Assembly (NCBI GenBank): GCA_032433765.1
Contig: JAVIAB010000160.1
Location: forward strand, 36,571,780-36,635,779
From: Megaustenia siamemsis
Lineage: Eukaryota > Mollusca > Gastropoda > Stylommatophora > Ariophantidae
DNA: 64,000 bases
Direction of reading: 5' to 3'
Part shown: positions 54,060 to 63,929 of the stretch, piece after piece
How positions within the stretch are numbered: the stretch's first letter is position 1
Layout: each line of letters starts with the position of its first letter
Notes under the pieces: generated by a model
The model's database searches: none
Seen by the model: only the letters and a program-made list of their open reading frames with translations
What the model was told of the DNA's origin: nothing
Translations under genes and position numbers: made by a program

Positions 54060-54420
54060 ATAACAATAGTAAGTGCATGAGCTGAAAGTGTTAACCACTG
54101 AAAGCTGCTTGTTGGACTCAGTACTAATGAACTGATCAAGATCTCATCTTCCATCAGATGATATTATTAACATTAAGAAAAAAACAATTCCACTAAAAAA
54201 ATATATTAATAAATGCTGAATATTGTTTTCCTCACTTCCTCTTGTACCCGTTTCTGGTATTGAGGTAAATATAAAATGTTGGTTCTCGCCCTTTTAGTGG
54301 TCATCACTCATTGTCATTTAATGCTGTTGTAACGATTTTTTTGGGTCTGTCTATCTTACTCTGAGCCTGCCTCTTGCTGGTCTCCCTTCTCCTAATTAAT
54401 ATATGCTTTAATGTCGAATA
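54060..54420. other. No gene seen
   Basis: Spacer between the 69-bp satellite and a LINE. 54290-54400 may be a remnant of another LINE tail (TTCTCGCCCTTTTAGTGGTC, CTGAGCCTGCCTCTTGCTGG), matching family F in reverse only weakly. Confidence 0.3.
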
Positions 54421-54424
54421 TACT

Positions 54425-54805
54425 AACACACTGTCACTGGAGTCTGTAGAAATGTGGTTTTACAGAAGAATGTTGAGAATACCATAGACAGCTAAGAAGA
54501 GTAATGAAAATGTTCTAAAAGAGGTCAAAGTAAAAAGAGAGCTAATTTCCTTAATTAGGAAGAAACAATCATCATTTTTTGGCCATGTAATGAGAAGAGA
54601 ACAACTGGAATATATTGTAAAAACTGGAAAAATTGAGGGACGAAGAGATAGAGGGAAGCAAAGAGAAAAAATACCAGACAGTTTAAGAGAATGGCTTGGC
54701 AGAAGGTCAACAACAGAAATGAAAAATACCTGTCGAGATTGAAAGTTGTGGAGAGACATGATCACCTACGCCAGCAGGCCCGGCACATAATGATGATGAT
54801 ACTAA
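54425..54805 (+). mobile_element. LINE family C 3' end
   Basis: 5'-truncated copy starting at CACTGGAGTCTGTAGAAATG. It includes RRMLRIP, the FFGHVMRREQLEYIVKTGKI segment and the end GGCCCGGCACATAATGATGATG. It ends only 30 bases before the EGF exon's acceptor, so it sits in the intron next to the branch region. Confidence 0.85.
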
Positions 54806-54834
54806 CACTGTTAATGCACTACTTCACTTTGCAG

Positions 54835-54972
54835 GGAAATGCCCAACTGGCAAGTTCGGTCAGTACTGTCGTTTGACCTGCAATTGTCGAGATGATCTAG
54901 ATTGCGATGACGTCACTGGCAGATGCCCAGGATCCTGTGCAAGGGGTTGGTCGGGAACTTCATGTCAAAGAC
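54835..54972 (+). CDS. Single EGF-like exon (8 cysteines, MEGF/laminin-type), partial gene
   Basis: A 138-base exon bounded by consensus splice sites: CTTTGCAG|GG at 54834/54835 and AGAC|GTAAGA at 54972/54973. Both introns are phase 1, the usual arrangement for an exchangeable EGF module. The 46-residue peptide starts KCPTGKFGQYCRLTCNC, continues DDVTGRCPGSCARGWSG and ends with Cys-Gln-Arg. It has eight cysteines with the CPxGxxG and GxC spacing of MEGF10/SREC-type repeats found on secreted or cell-surface receptors. No stop or frameshift is present, so it looks functional. No sister EGF exon was found elsewhere in the window. A signal-peptide exon in matching phase lies at 46432, and the rest would be beyond the window. 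Confidence 0.8.
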
Positions 54973-54974
54973 GT

Positions 54975-55362
54975 AAGATTGATGTTAACAATTGTTTTCT
55001 ACTTCGTTTGTTTCATACTTTCTTCTACAGATTAAAGTTATAACAAAAATGTAAAGTGTATTACATTTACGCGTATTTTACGTATCTTTATATTACGTAT
55101 TTTTTATTTGCTCATTTTACGTGTATTACTGCTCGGATACAATTTTTTTTTTTATTTAAATATTTAGACGTTTATTTAGTTCTATTTTTATAGTCACTTT
55201 TTCAATTGTCCTTCCGTTATGTCACTGAAAAGAAATTAAGAAGCGAAATAGTAATAAAAGTAAAATAAAGTCAGAGTTACAATGGAAAAAATCTGCAAGT
55301 GATGAGAGATTTAGAGTCCCCCACGGAATAAATCTGTAATGTCCATTCTATTCTCAGAATTG

Positions 55363-55365
<3 letters not shown>
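54975..55365. other. No gene seen; AT-rich intron-like sequence
   Basis: Follows the EGF exon donor. AT-rich with TTTTACGTATTTT repeats near 55060-55130, no exon recognised. Confidence 0.4.

Positions 55366-55432
<67 letters not shown>
55366..55432. repeat. (AT)n microsatellite
   Basis: About 33 AT units, followed by TGTTCTTTCGAGCCGAAGAC. Confidence 0.97.
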
Positions 55433-55434
<2 letters not shown>

Positions 55435-55735
55435 CTTTCGAGCCGAAGACGGCACATAGGGCAGAACCACAATCTCAAAAACAGAAACCTTGCGTGCCAA
55501 AATGGCACATATTGCAGAGATCACTGCTCTAAAATCTATGGCGCTGTTTCCATAACAATACTTTCCACAGTGACAGCTTGTCAAGCCATCGATCAACCTC
55601 CTTAGTCGCCTCTTACGACATGCCTGGAAGGTCACAGTGTCACTACTCAACCTCTGAGTAATCAAAAATAACTGAAGTTGCACGCAAGGAACCGCCTGAC
55701 TGATATTTCTGGAGGACAGCGTTAGAAAAAAAACA
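55433..55735. other. Microsatellite-linked dispersed repeat
   Basis: Starts with TTTCGAGCCGAAGACGGCAC and ATAGGGC, similar to 36240-36275 after the ATCT array. The following 250 bases (CCTCCTTAGTCGCCTCTTAC, ACGACATGCCTGGAAGG) show no coding frame on either strand that can be supported. Confidence 0.45.
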
Positions 55736-55739
55736 GCCT

Positions 55740-56060
55740 GAGCGATAAGAGATTAAAGCGAGGAGTTATTCTTGCCATTGAATACATCAAGAAACAACAG
55801 ATAGAATGGTTTGGCCACTTGATAAGACAGAAAGATCAAAACATAACTCAAGCAATTAACAAATGTTGCGAGAACATCAGACTCGAGGCCGACCACGAAA
55901 AAAGATGAATTGATGGAACATTAGAAACACTAAGAAACATAACAGCAGCAGAGGCCAACAACAGAGAAAACAAAGAATGTCTTCCCTCAACGCTGAAAGG
56001 CAAATGGGGAAGGAAAGGAGAGGAAGAAAAAAGAATGTCGGTCTGCTTCCGACCGTATTT
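55740..56060 (+). mobile_element. LINE family E 3' end
   Basis: Broken frames read IEYIKKQQIEWFGHLIRQKD and QNITQ, then GRPRKK, then a LPSTLKGKWGRKGEEEKR-type end. Matches 18240-18545. Confidence 0.75.
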
Positions 56061-56239
56061 GAAGACATGAAAATAAAACCTACATTCACATTTATTTATT
56101 ATTTATCGCTATTCTATATATATATATACCGTAAATGCTGAGAGAAACAACAGACTATAGATAATAAAGATGAGCTAACATGATTTAAATCGAAATAAGC
56201 TCGCATCAAAATTGTCTTTATCCTTCAAATAATTATAGA

Positions 56240-56490
56240 ATAATCACGGAAAATGCAGTCCTCACTTATCATCAATTTTGTCGATTTTTTAAAAGCATTC
56301 GACAATCTACATCGAGCCACACTGGAAGGAAGAAACCGTTTTAGCTCCATCATTATTACCTTTACTTAAATACATCAGCATTGTTAAGGCATCCTACATG
56401 AAATTATACTGTAGCGTACCAACTAATGTGGAAAATAGAATGGTTCCCATAGAAACAGGCATTAAAGAAGAGTGGGCTGTATTGTGATAG
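56240..56490 (+). mobile_element. LINE reverse-transcriptase fragment (palm region)
   Basis: FVDFLKAFDNLHRATLE (RT palm motif with the first catalytic Asp) and, after a frameshift, LLKYISIVKASYMKLYCSVP and IETGIKEEWAVL can be read. It lies between LINE E and a purine-rich tract. 5' and 3' parts are missing. Confidence 0.7.
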
Positions 56491-56499
56491 GTTGATTTT

Positions 56500-57060
56500 T
56501 TTTTAATAGTAAATATGGTTTGACTAAGTTTGTCCCAACGCCCTTCTTTGTTACTGGAGTGAAGAAGAAGAAACACGGAGTAATATTGAGTTATTAGCGG
56601 GTCATCATCATTGCACACCGAACATATCCATAGATGCGCAGATCCCCTCCTCAGCAAGTCCCGCAGTCCCCAGCGACTGACGACTCCAGTTCGGTGTTAA
56701 GTTATGGTTGAGTTTTGTAAAATAATAAACAGGGATTGACTTAAATTGACTATGTCTTTGGTGACCCAATGACCCCCTGAGTTGATGGAAGAAGAATAAA
56801 AGAAGAAGGGGATGGGGAAAGAAGAATTAGAAGTAGAAGAAACGAAGAAGAAGAAGAAGAAGAAAATAAAGAAGAAGAAACAAAGAAGAAGTAGAAGAAA
56901 ATAAAGAAGAAGAAACAAAGAGGAAGAAGAAGCAAAAGAAACAAAGACAAATAAAATAAAGTAGAAGTAGAAGAAGTAGAAGAAGAAAATAAAGAAGAAG
57001 AAGGGGTTAAAAATAGCGGGATGTTTTTTTCTGCAGTTGTTTTTTTGGAATATAGTAGTA
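56500..57060. other. No gene seen; (GAA)-rich tract
   Basis: 56785-57010 is an imperfect GAA/AGAAG tract. The minus-strand Phe/Ser/Leu-rich frames are low-complexity artefacts. Confidence 0.5.
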
Positions 57061-57069
57061 GACTCACCA

Positions 57070-57838
57070 TCATCTCGTGCCGTTTCGTACCGAAGTTTGG
57101 TACAACTGAAAGTCATTTCATCCTGTTTCTTGCTTTAACGGTGCACACAGTAATAGGTTCCTCTATCCATCTATTGATGATGTCACTCTGTCATCTTTGC
57201 CTCCCATGTTTGCTTTCGATTTTCCCTCAAAAATGATAGGCAAAAAGTTATCGTGTCGCTTACCGTGTCCTAAAATTCTAAACTGTCATGTATTTATTAT
57301 ATTTCTTTCTTCATTTTCAGTCGTTTCAAAGCTTCAATATCTACTCTCTTCTCTATCCACCTAATTCTTCCATTCTTCTAAACATATGAAGGCTTTCAAT
57401 TCCACTCCTGTTTTCTTATTTATCGTCTGTTTCTGCACCATATATGAATGTTGAGTATATTGATAATATATCTTTCATGTTGCTTAAAAAATGTTTTCTT
57501 TTGCCATTCCTATTCTTTTATTTATTTTTGTCTATTATATTACATCACTCGACATATCCAAACCAACTATGTTCTTGAAGTCACTACATTCTTTACATAT
57601 CCCTTGATATTTACTTGTAGGTTTTGTCTGTCGACTCTGTTTATTATCATAGTTTTAGTCTCATTAATATTCCGTTCTTATTATCTGCTTGTCTCCTTCA
57701 TGTTGTAACAAGTTTTAGTTCTTCCCAGCTTTCTTTCAGCAAAAAAAGTGCCATCGGCATGTCTTAGGTTGTTCATTGTACACTAATTGATGCCTAAACC
57801 TAGCATTTACATGATGTCTGTATAGGTCTGATCAGTGT
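57070..57838 (-). mobile_element. LINE family A-like, old copy including the catalytic-box region
   Basis: Minus strand. From about 57780 a decayed catalytic box is readable (NNLRHADGTFFA in place of LRYADDTVL), then remnants of INKRIGMAKE (about 57500), a YMVQKQTINKKT segment, and the tail with LGHGKRHDN. The 3' end near 57080 has lost its TGA tail. The two catalytic aspartates are changed. It abuts a plus-strand family C copy. Confidence 0.65.
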
Positions 57839-57841
57839 GAC

Positions 57842-59105
57842 ATAGTGCTAGAGTCGTATTTTTTAATAATGGTAGAATGGCGAAACAAAATCAGTCCAGA
57901 AATTAGCGATGAACAGTGTGATTTTGTTAGAGATAAAGGTACAAGCAATGCCATTTATATCATAAGATCTTTAGTAGAAAGAGCCATAGAGGTGAAAACA
58001 GAGAGAATGTTTCATAGATTACACCAAGGCATTTGACAAAGTAAAGCACCAAGAAATAATCAAAATTTTAGAAAGCATAAACGTAGACAGCAAAGATCTA
58101 AGAATAATAAAGAACATGTACTGGCAACAAACAGCGGCCATAAGAACTGGAAACCAACTGGGAATGTTTCAATAAATAAAACAGGGTGTTAGACAGGGTT
58201 GTGTACTGTCACCAGATTTTTTAAATATTTATAGTGAGATTATTTTAAGATCCATAAGGGACATGCCTGGAATAACAATTGGAAGTCATAATATAAATAA
58301 TCTAAGGTATGCTGATGATACAGTCTTAATCGCTAAGAGTGAAAATGAGTTACAAGAAATGTTGGACATTATAGTGAAGGAAAGCAAAAATAAAGGACTC
58401 AGCCTTAATAGCAAAAAAAAAAAAACAAACAGAGGCAATGGTAACAACAAAGAAAAATACATCACCTCAGTGCAAAATAAAGACAAGTGGTACAATATTA
58501 AAACAGGTAAATGAATTTAAATATTTGGGACCTCTGTTAACCTCAGACGGAAGATGTACAAAAGAGGTGAGATGCAGAATGGCTCAGGCAAAAGCAGCTT
58601 TCCAAAAAATGAGGAAGATACAATGCAATCCATTTTTGACAATAGAAACAAGAAAAAGAGTTCTTAAATGTTATGTAGAGCCAGTCTTAACATATGGATG
58701 CGAATCATGGACAATAGGACAACAGACAAGAAAATCACTGGAGTCTGCAGAAACTTTGGTTTTACAGAAGAATGTTGAAAGTACCATGGACAGCTAAGAA
58801 GAGTAATGAAGATGTTCTGAGAGAGGTCAAAGCAAAAAGAGAGCTAATTTCCAATATTAGGAAGAAACAATCATCATTTTTTGGCCATGTAATGAGAAGA
58901 GAACAACTGGAATATATTGTAACAACTGGAAAAATTGAGGGACGAAGAGATAGAGGGAAGCAAAGAGAAAAAATAACAGACAGCTTATGAGAAATGCTTG
59001 GCAGAAGGTTAACAACAGAAATGATAAATAGCTGCCGAGATCGAAATTTGTGGAGAGACATGATCACCTACGCCAGTAGGCCCGGTACTTGATGATGATG
59101 ATGAG
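57842..59105 (+). mobile_element. LINE family C, longest copy (partial RT plus C-terminal tail)
   Basis: The reference copy for family C. It starts inside the reverse transcriptase: a PEISDEQCDFVRDKGTSNAI segment (about 57895-57955) and a palm segment FIDYTKAFDKVKHQEI reached through a frameshift near 58010. These are followed by KQGVRQGCVLSPDFLNIYSE (58180-58240) and the catalytic box NNLRYADDTVLIAK (58295-58340). After a frameshift at about 58425-58510 comes VNEFKYLGPLLTSDGR, TKEVRCRMAQAKAAFQKMRK and PVLTYGCESW. After another come the RMLKVPWTAKKSNEDV and FFGHVMRREQLEYIVTTGKI segments. The 3' end is GGTACTTGATGATGATGATG. The endonuclease domain is missing. A 29-bp tandem array begins immediately after the tail. 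Confidence 0.88.
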
Positions 59106-59107
59106 AA

Positions 59108-60480
59108 TGGTTAATGAGAACTGGAGAAAAAGTAATCAATTAATGGGACCTAGACAAAGAGTAACCAGTTAATCACAACTAGACAAAGAGTAACCTGTTA
59201 ATGAGAATTAGACAACGAGTAACTAGTTAATGAGAACTGGACAAAGAGTAATCAGTTAATGAGAACTAGACAAAGAGTAACCAGTTAATCAAACTAAAGA
59301 AAGAGTAACTAGTTAATGCGAACTAGACAAAACTACAGGTAAATGAGAATTAGACTAAGAGTAACTAGTTCATGAGAACTAGACAAAGAGGAACCAGTTA
59401 ATGAGAACTAGACAAAGAGTAACCAGTTAATGAGAACTAGAAAAACGAGTAACCAGTAAATGAGAACTAGACATAGAGTAATCAGTTAATGAGAACTAGA
59501 CAATGAGAAATCAGTTAATGAGAACTAGACAAAGAGTAACTAGTCAATGAGAACTAGACAAAGAGTAACCAGTTAATGACAACTAGGCAAAGGGTAACCA
59601 GTTAATGAGAATTAGGCACAGATTAACCAGTTAACGAGAACTAGACATAGAGTTACCAGTTAATGAGAATTAGATAAAGAGTAACCAGTTAACGAGAACT
59701 AGATAAAGAGTAATTAGCTAATGAGATTTAGACGAGTAACCAGTTAACGAGAACTAGACAAAAAGCAACCAGCTCATGAGAACAAGGCAAGAAGTAACCA
59801 GTTAATGAGAACTAGACACAGGGTAACCAGTTAATGAGAACTAGACTAAGGGTAACCAGTTAATGAGAACTAGACAAAGAGGAGCCAGTTATTGAGAACT
59901 AGACAGACAGTAACCTGTTACTGAGAACTAGACAAAGAGTAACCTGTTAATGAGAACTAGACAACGATAAACCAGTTAATGAGCACTAGACAGCAAGTAA
60001 GCAGTTAATGAGAACTGGACGAAGAGTAATCAGTTAATGAGAACTAGACGAAGAGTAACCAATTAATGAGAACTAGAGAAAGAGTAACTAGTTAATGCGA
60101 ACTAGCAAAATTACATGTTAATGAGAATTAGACAAAGAGTAACTAGTTAATGAGAACCAGACAAAGAGGAACCAGTTAATGAGAACTAGACAAAGTGTAC
60201 CAGGATATTGAGAACTAGACAAAGAGTAACCAGTTAAGAGAATTAGACAGAAAGTAACCAGTTAATGAGAACTAGAAAAAGAGTAACCAGTCAATGAGAA
60301 CTAGACAATGAGTAACCAGTTAATGAAAACTAATCGCAGGGTAACCAGTTAATGAGAACTAGACTAAGGGTAACCAGTTAATTAGTACTAGACAAAGGGT
60401 AACCTGTTAAGAGAATTAGACACTGATTAACCAGTTAATGAGAACTAGACAAAGAGTAACTACTTATTTAGAACTAGGCA
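59108..60480. repeat. Second 29-bp minisatellite, about 47 units, at a LINE 3' end
   Basis: The unit is TTAATGAGAACTAGACAAAG followed by AGTAACCAG. Substitutions and small deletions are scattered. It begins with GAATGGTTAATGAGAACTGG right after the (TGA)n tail of the family C LINE. Its period equals that of the array at 3.06-6.38 kb, although the unit sequences differ. Confidence 0.92.
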
Positions 60481-60489
60481 ACTAGGTTA

Positions 60490-61425
60490 AGTAACGTAAT
60501 CTCAAATCAGCCACCGGGTCTTCAGATGAACACCAAAAAAGAGCGAAAGAAAAAGAGGATGACCAAGAGAGACCCTACTTAAAATGATCAACGAGAAGAA
60601 TTCACCATGGACATTGATAATATTCAGAATCAACAGGAGTCAACAATATCTCCTTGAAGTTGGCGCGATGTGAGTAGTATATTAGGATTTAGAGAGCCAC
60701 AAATGTAGGGGTTTGGCGCAATTTGCCTTCTTTATTCTATAGTACATTTTGTGCAAGCGCCACATCATATTTTTGGTTGCGCTGTCTAAACTCGTTGTTA
60801 AGAGAGAAAAGCTGACTCGGCATTGAAGGTATTCTGGACAAACCACCCCCTCATGCGCTGAATGAAAGGTGATTGTTCCGTGACCGCGTGACTTATCTCG
60901 ACTCGTGATAGACGGTGTGTGTGTGTGGGTGTGTGTCTCGTGATTGGATTGTGTGTCAAGCGATAATATAACTGGACTACTGCGTCAAGCGATAATATGA
61001 TTGGCTGACCGGAACACACGACGTGGACACATTCAGCTGACTGCGAGTACGTTTACAAATCAACTTCCAACACAGACGCTTCGTTCTAATTCTATATTGC
61101 GTGATCATCAAACCGTGAGTAGAAATCTTTAAAAGGGAAATATAATAGAGCAAATGTACTTGTTACTTTATAAACTATAGGTTTATAGAAACATAACTTA
61201 AAGAAATCATGCTTAACACTGACGCTAAGTGTACACATGTTTAAATTTTCAGAATTTAAATAGAGAGAGAGATTATTTTTAAAATCGCACAGTGGTGATC
61301 TTCACATTCATTCTATAAGAAAAAAGAACGCATCATGTTTATTTTCACATTAAAGATTTATTTATTTTAGAACACACACACACACACACACGATATTTAT
61401 AAATGAACAATGAATGTAATATTTA
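60490..61425. other. No gene seen; TG/CA simple repeats and possible LINE remnant
   Basis: 60545-60680 resembles an old LINE tail (AAGAGGATGACCAAGAGAGA, encoding GRPRETL-like residues), too decayed to assign. CAAGCGATAATAT occurs twice near 60957 and 60988. (TG)n at 60916-60940 and (CA)n at 61374-61390. Confidence 0.4.
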
Positions 61426-61430
61426 AAATG

Positions 61431-61690
61431 TTACTCTCCTGCTGTAGAATTTATCAATTTTAGCCGTCTAGGCTTTGTTGTTTTCATGGAGCTGTCTGTT
61501 AAATACCTATCAAACACCGGTGCATAGGATAATTGATTAGCGTTTAAAATACAACCACCCTCCATTTTGACAAAACCTTGATCAAAGACGTCATAGGTAA
61601 TTGGTGAGTCTGTTGAATCACCCGGGGCATCCATGACTCTAGGATCTTTCGTGTGGTTATCAAGAGGCACAGTTGTAGTTGAGGTTATCA
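61431..61690 (-). pseudogene. Open frame downstream of the PC4-like gene, possibly its shifted C-terminal end
   Basis: A 90-codon minus-strand frame with no recognised domain (contains ITYDVFDQGFVKMEGG and ends in a Lys/Arg-rich RRLKLINSTAGE). It overlaps the end of the PC4-like region in another frame at about 61705, so it may be a continuation after a frameshift or a separate small gene of the virus-like block. Function unknown. Confidence 0.35.
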
Positions 61691-61938
61691 TGAGCTGATA
61701 AAATTTCATCTCGCATCTCAACTAGTGTGATAAATTCATCTCTCGAGAGTGTTATCCCAGTTCAGGTAGGAAACTTTAAATGACTTTCACCACGATATAT
61801 CCATATATTTATCAATGGTCTGTTACGAAAAACACAAACTGAGACTGACTTAACACCATCCTTTGACAATGGAAGTGTATTATCATGGCCACGGGACATG
61901 AATATCCGTTGATCACAAACATCAAAGGAAGCTGGCAT
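61690..61938 (-). pseudogene. PC4/p15-like single-strand DNA-binding protein, interrupted by a stop
   Basis: From the ATG at 61938 the minus strand reads a short N-terminal region, then a beta-strand-rich core: KDGVKSVSVCVFRN, PLINIWIYRGE. An in-frame TGA at about 61762-61764 follows, and the same frame continues ITLSRDEFITLVEMRDEI. The order (basic patch, FRG/N-x-IxIR-like strand, GITLSxxxF helix) is that of the PC4 (transcriptional coactivator p15) C-terminal domain, which binds single-stranded DNA. In virus-like elements such a protein could act in transcription or replication (inference). It lies directly after the protease gene and on the same strand. The single stop makes it a likely pseudogene. 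Confidence 0.5.
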
Positions 61939-62059
61939 ATTCAGGCTAGAAGGCTCAAATCGCAAAAACACATCACTCGGTAACAGGTCTCTGGTTTTCT
62001 GTGCGTACGTGTACAGCGATCTTGTGTCGTTTATACTACGCTGTAATTGACGTGGACTG

Positions 62060-62075
62060 TCTATTTATAATAACT
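62060..62075 (-). promoter_or_regulatory. TATA-box-like element upstream of the PC4-like gene
   Basis: The minus strand has TTATAAATAGAC about 130 bases before the ATG at 61938 and within 75 bases of the protease stop. A TATA box between genes of the block is compatible with separate transcripts, as in DNA viruses. Tentative. Confidence 0.35.
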
Positions 62076-62134
62076 AACGCAAGACGTTATTGGACGTGTT
62101 GAGACATGTACAGAGAGCCGCCATTTAGGGTTAG

Positions 62135-62596
62135 TCATATGAAGTTTGTTCCGCGAAGCCGATACATCCACGGAGCCAGCAAACGATAAATGATACAGTC
62201 GTTAATATGTCGTTTCGTTGAAAATGGCATGAGAATTATGTTGATGTTCCCACCACGCCACTTTAAAATTATATAATAAACACAATATAGACCCCATGTA
62301 TTGCTAATCAATCTTGTATCACCGTGGGTTGTATATGAATGTAACGTATGAAATCCTCTCTATAAAGTTTAAAACATCTATGTGCCTGAGAGGTAAAACG
62401 TAGGAATCGAAATATTCAAATTGTCCACGGCCGTAGTAAAAGAGCGCCAGCCAGTGTTCATCCGGTTTATGTGCAGGATCGGTGTTTGCGACAAAGGCTG
62501 CAGTCTTGGTAGGGTCGATGATGGGCGGTAAGCGGTTTCGTGGGATGACACAAACAAGGGAACAACGTCGAACGAAAACAACGGACATCAAGAGGC
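62135..62596 (-). pseudogene. Adenain-like cysteine protease of a Maverick/adintovirus element (decayed)
   Basis: In related elements this protease matures the capsid. The minus-strand frame from about 62596 shows an N-terminal region (CVIPRNRLPP), a core AFVANTDPAHKPDEHWLALF with the expected catalytic His, then FEYFDSYVLP with the acidic catalytic position. A frameshift at about 62315-62325 moves to another frame that reads NTWGLYCVYY and later FSTKRHINDCIIYRL, ending at a stop at 62135. In the family the conserved Cys-Gly pair carries the nucleophile; here the pair reads Trp-Gly (TGG). The gene therefore looks inactive twice over: by frameshift and by loss of the nucleophile. Its 5' end touches the 3' end of the capsid gene. 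Confidence 0.75.
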
Positions 62597-62613
62597 TGTA
62601 GATATCCCGCGTG

Positions 62614-63927
62614 TCATTTTTTGCAAACGGCGTAGTCTGTTAGAACCTTCCGTGTCTTGGATACCTCGAGTACTGAATCCAACTTGGCGCTGATGATAAC
62701 GTGTAGGGGCGTTGTTGTGGGAGCGGGGAACTAGAGTTCTATTGACAAGGGCCCGCTTGTGGTTGGCTCATATTGGCATCCATCGAGCAGGCTGGGCTAG
62801 AGGTCAAAACCAAACAGACGAAATCTGTTCTTGAACTGTTGATAATCAGCATTATTACCAGCGTCTCTACCAATCAGACCCATGGTCAAATTTGTACTAA
62901 TGAATGTTCGCGCGTAGTGATTGCGTTCAAAGTCCATAGTTAGGGGCTTTCCGGAAACACATTTCCTGTCTACCGTCAGGTTCATGTAGCTCAAACAAAG
63001 TGTTGAAGTTGAACGGGCTGGTGTTATAAACACCATCAAAGGCACTGACGGTAATCAGACCTATCACTATACGTGTAGGCGTTTGAGACAAAAATAAATT
63101 TTCTTGGTTGTGCGAGAACATCCCTCTAGCAATGGCAAACGCTTTGATGGTAACAAAGCTCTTGATTGAATACAGAGCATTCCCATTTAAAAGAGCCTTT
63201 TCATGGGCCAGAGAAATCGCCGGGTTTAGCTTAGCTTTTCTGACAACGAGGGCGGCGTAATTGATCACGCTCGTAATACTCCACAGACTTATCCTGACCC
63301 ATGTTGTTGAATACGTCCTTAGAGGGTGTGTATTTGATCTTTACATCGACTCTGTTTAACATGTAACGATCCTGCACAAAGAGATCAGAGTGTAAACGAC
63401 CCATCGTTCAACCGCTTTACTACCCGAAGTCAAAGTATGCCGTATTTTAAATCCCTCGTTGTCCTGCATATCATCGTGGTGGCCTGCTGTGTCGTTGTAG
63501 AATAATGCAGCCGTCAAGTGTCCCGTTTTCGCATCCTCCCCATAGTTTAGCGTAACCTCGAACACTGCGCTAAAAGAATAGGTATTCTCCACTGGTGTAA
63601 TCACCGTGTCGTTCAGAGATACGTCGACTTGTGAAAATACACTGTGAAGATAATTCCTCACTGGCCTTACCTCGGCATCCAATGGTAAACTATCACCGTT
63701 GAGGAGGCTGATCCTGCAACGCAGATGCTAAAATGTGTTGAAAAGATCTAGATACTCTTTGCTTTTTCCAGAAATGAAAAACTCGATAGGTGCATCATGC
63801 GCTAAGGACGCGAGAGGACGAATTTCAGTAAATTTGCCCGAGTCTACAGCCGTCTGAGTCGGTGGAACGCTAAATAAATTTAAACAGAGTGAAGACTTTT
63901 ACAGGACTTGGGGTGAATGAGAGACAT
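62614..63927 (-). pseudogene. F54H12.2-like capsid protein of a Maverick/adintovirus-type element (decayed)
   Basis: A structural protein gene on the minus strand, recognisable along its whole length. From an ATG at 63927 come an N-terminal LFSVPPTQTAVDSGK region, IEFFISGKSKEYLDL, then VSLNDTVITPVENTY and a LNYGEDAKTGHLTAALFYND segment (63640-63480). After a frameshift at about 63405 comes HSDLFVQDRYMLNRVDVKI. After another at about 63270 comes the region with KAFAIARGMFSHNQENLF and IVIGLITVSAFDGVYNTSPF. After a third near 63000 come an NHYARTFISTNL region and RLFGFDL, and a tail with SAKLDSVLEVSKTRKVLTD. There is a further shift near the start (about 63885). Three in-frame TAG codons are seen (about 63730, 62797 and 62728). 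This combination marks an old, non-functional copy. In invertebrate genomes this family is annotated as F54H12.2-like and belongs to Maverick/adintovirus elements. I cannot say from sequence alone which capsid role it has. Confidence 0.8.
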
Positions 63928-63929
63928 TA

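Noticed and set aside
56697..57116. Hydrophobic minus-strand frame of 139 codons
   Set aside because: Translation of a (GAA)-rich tract on the opposite strand.
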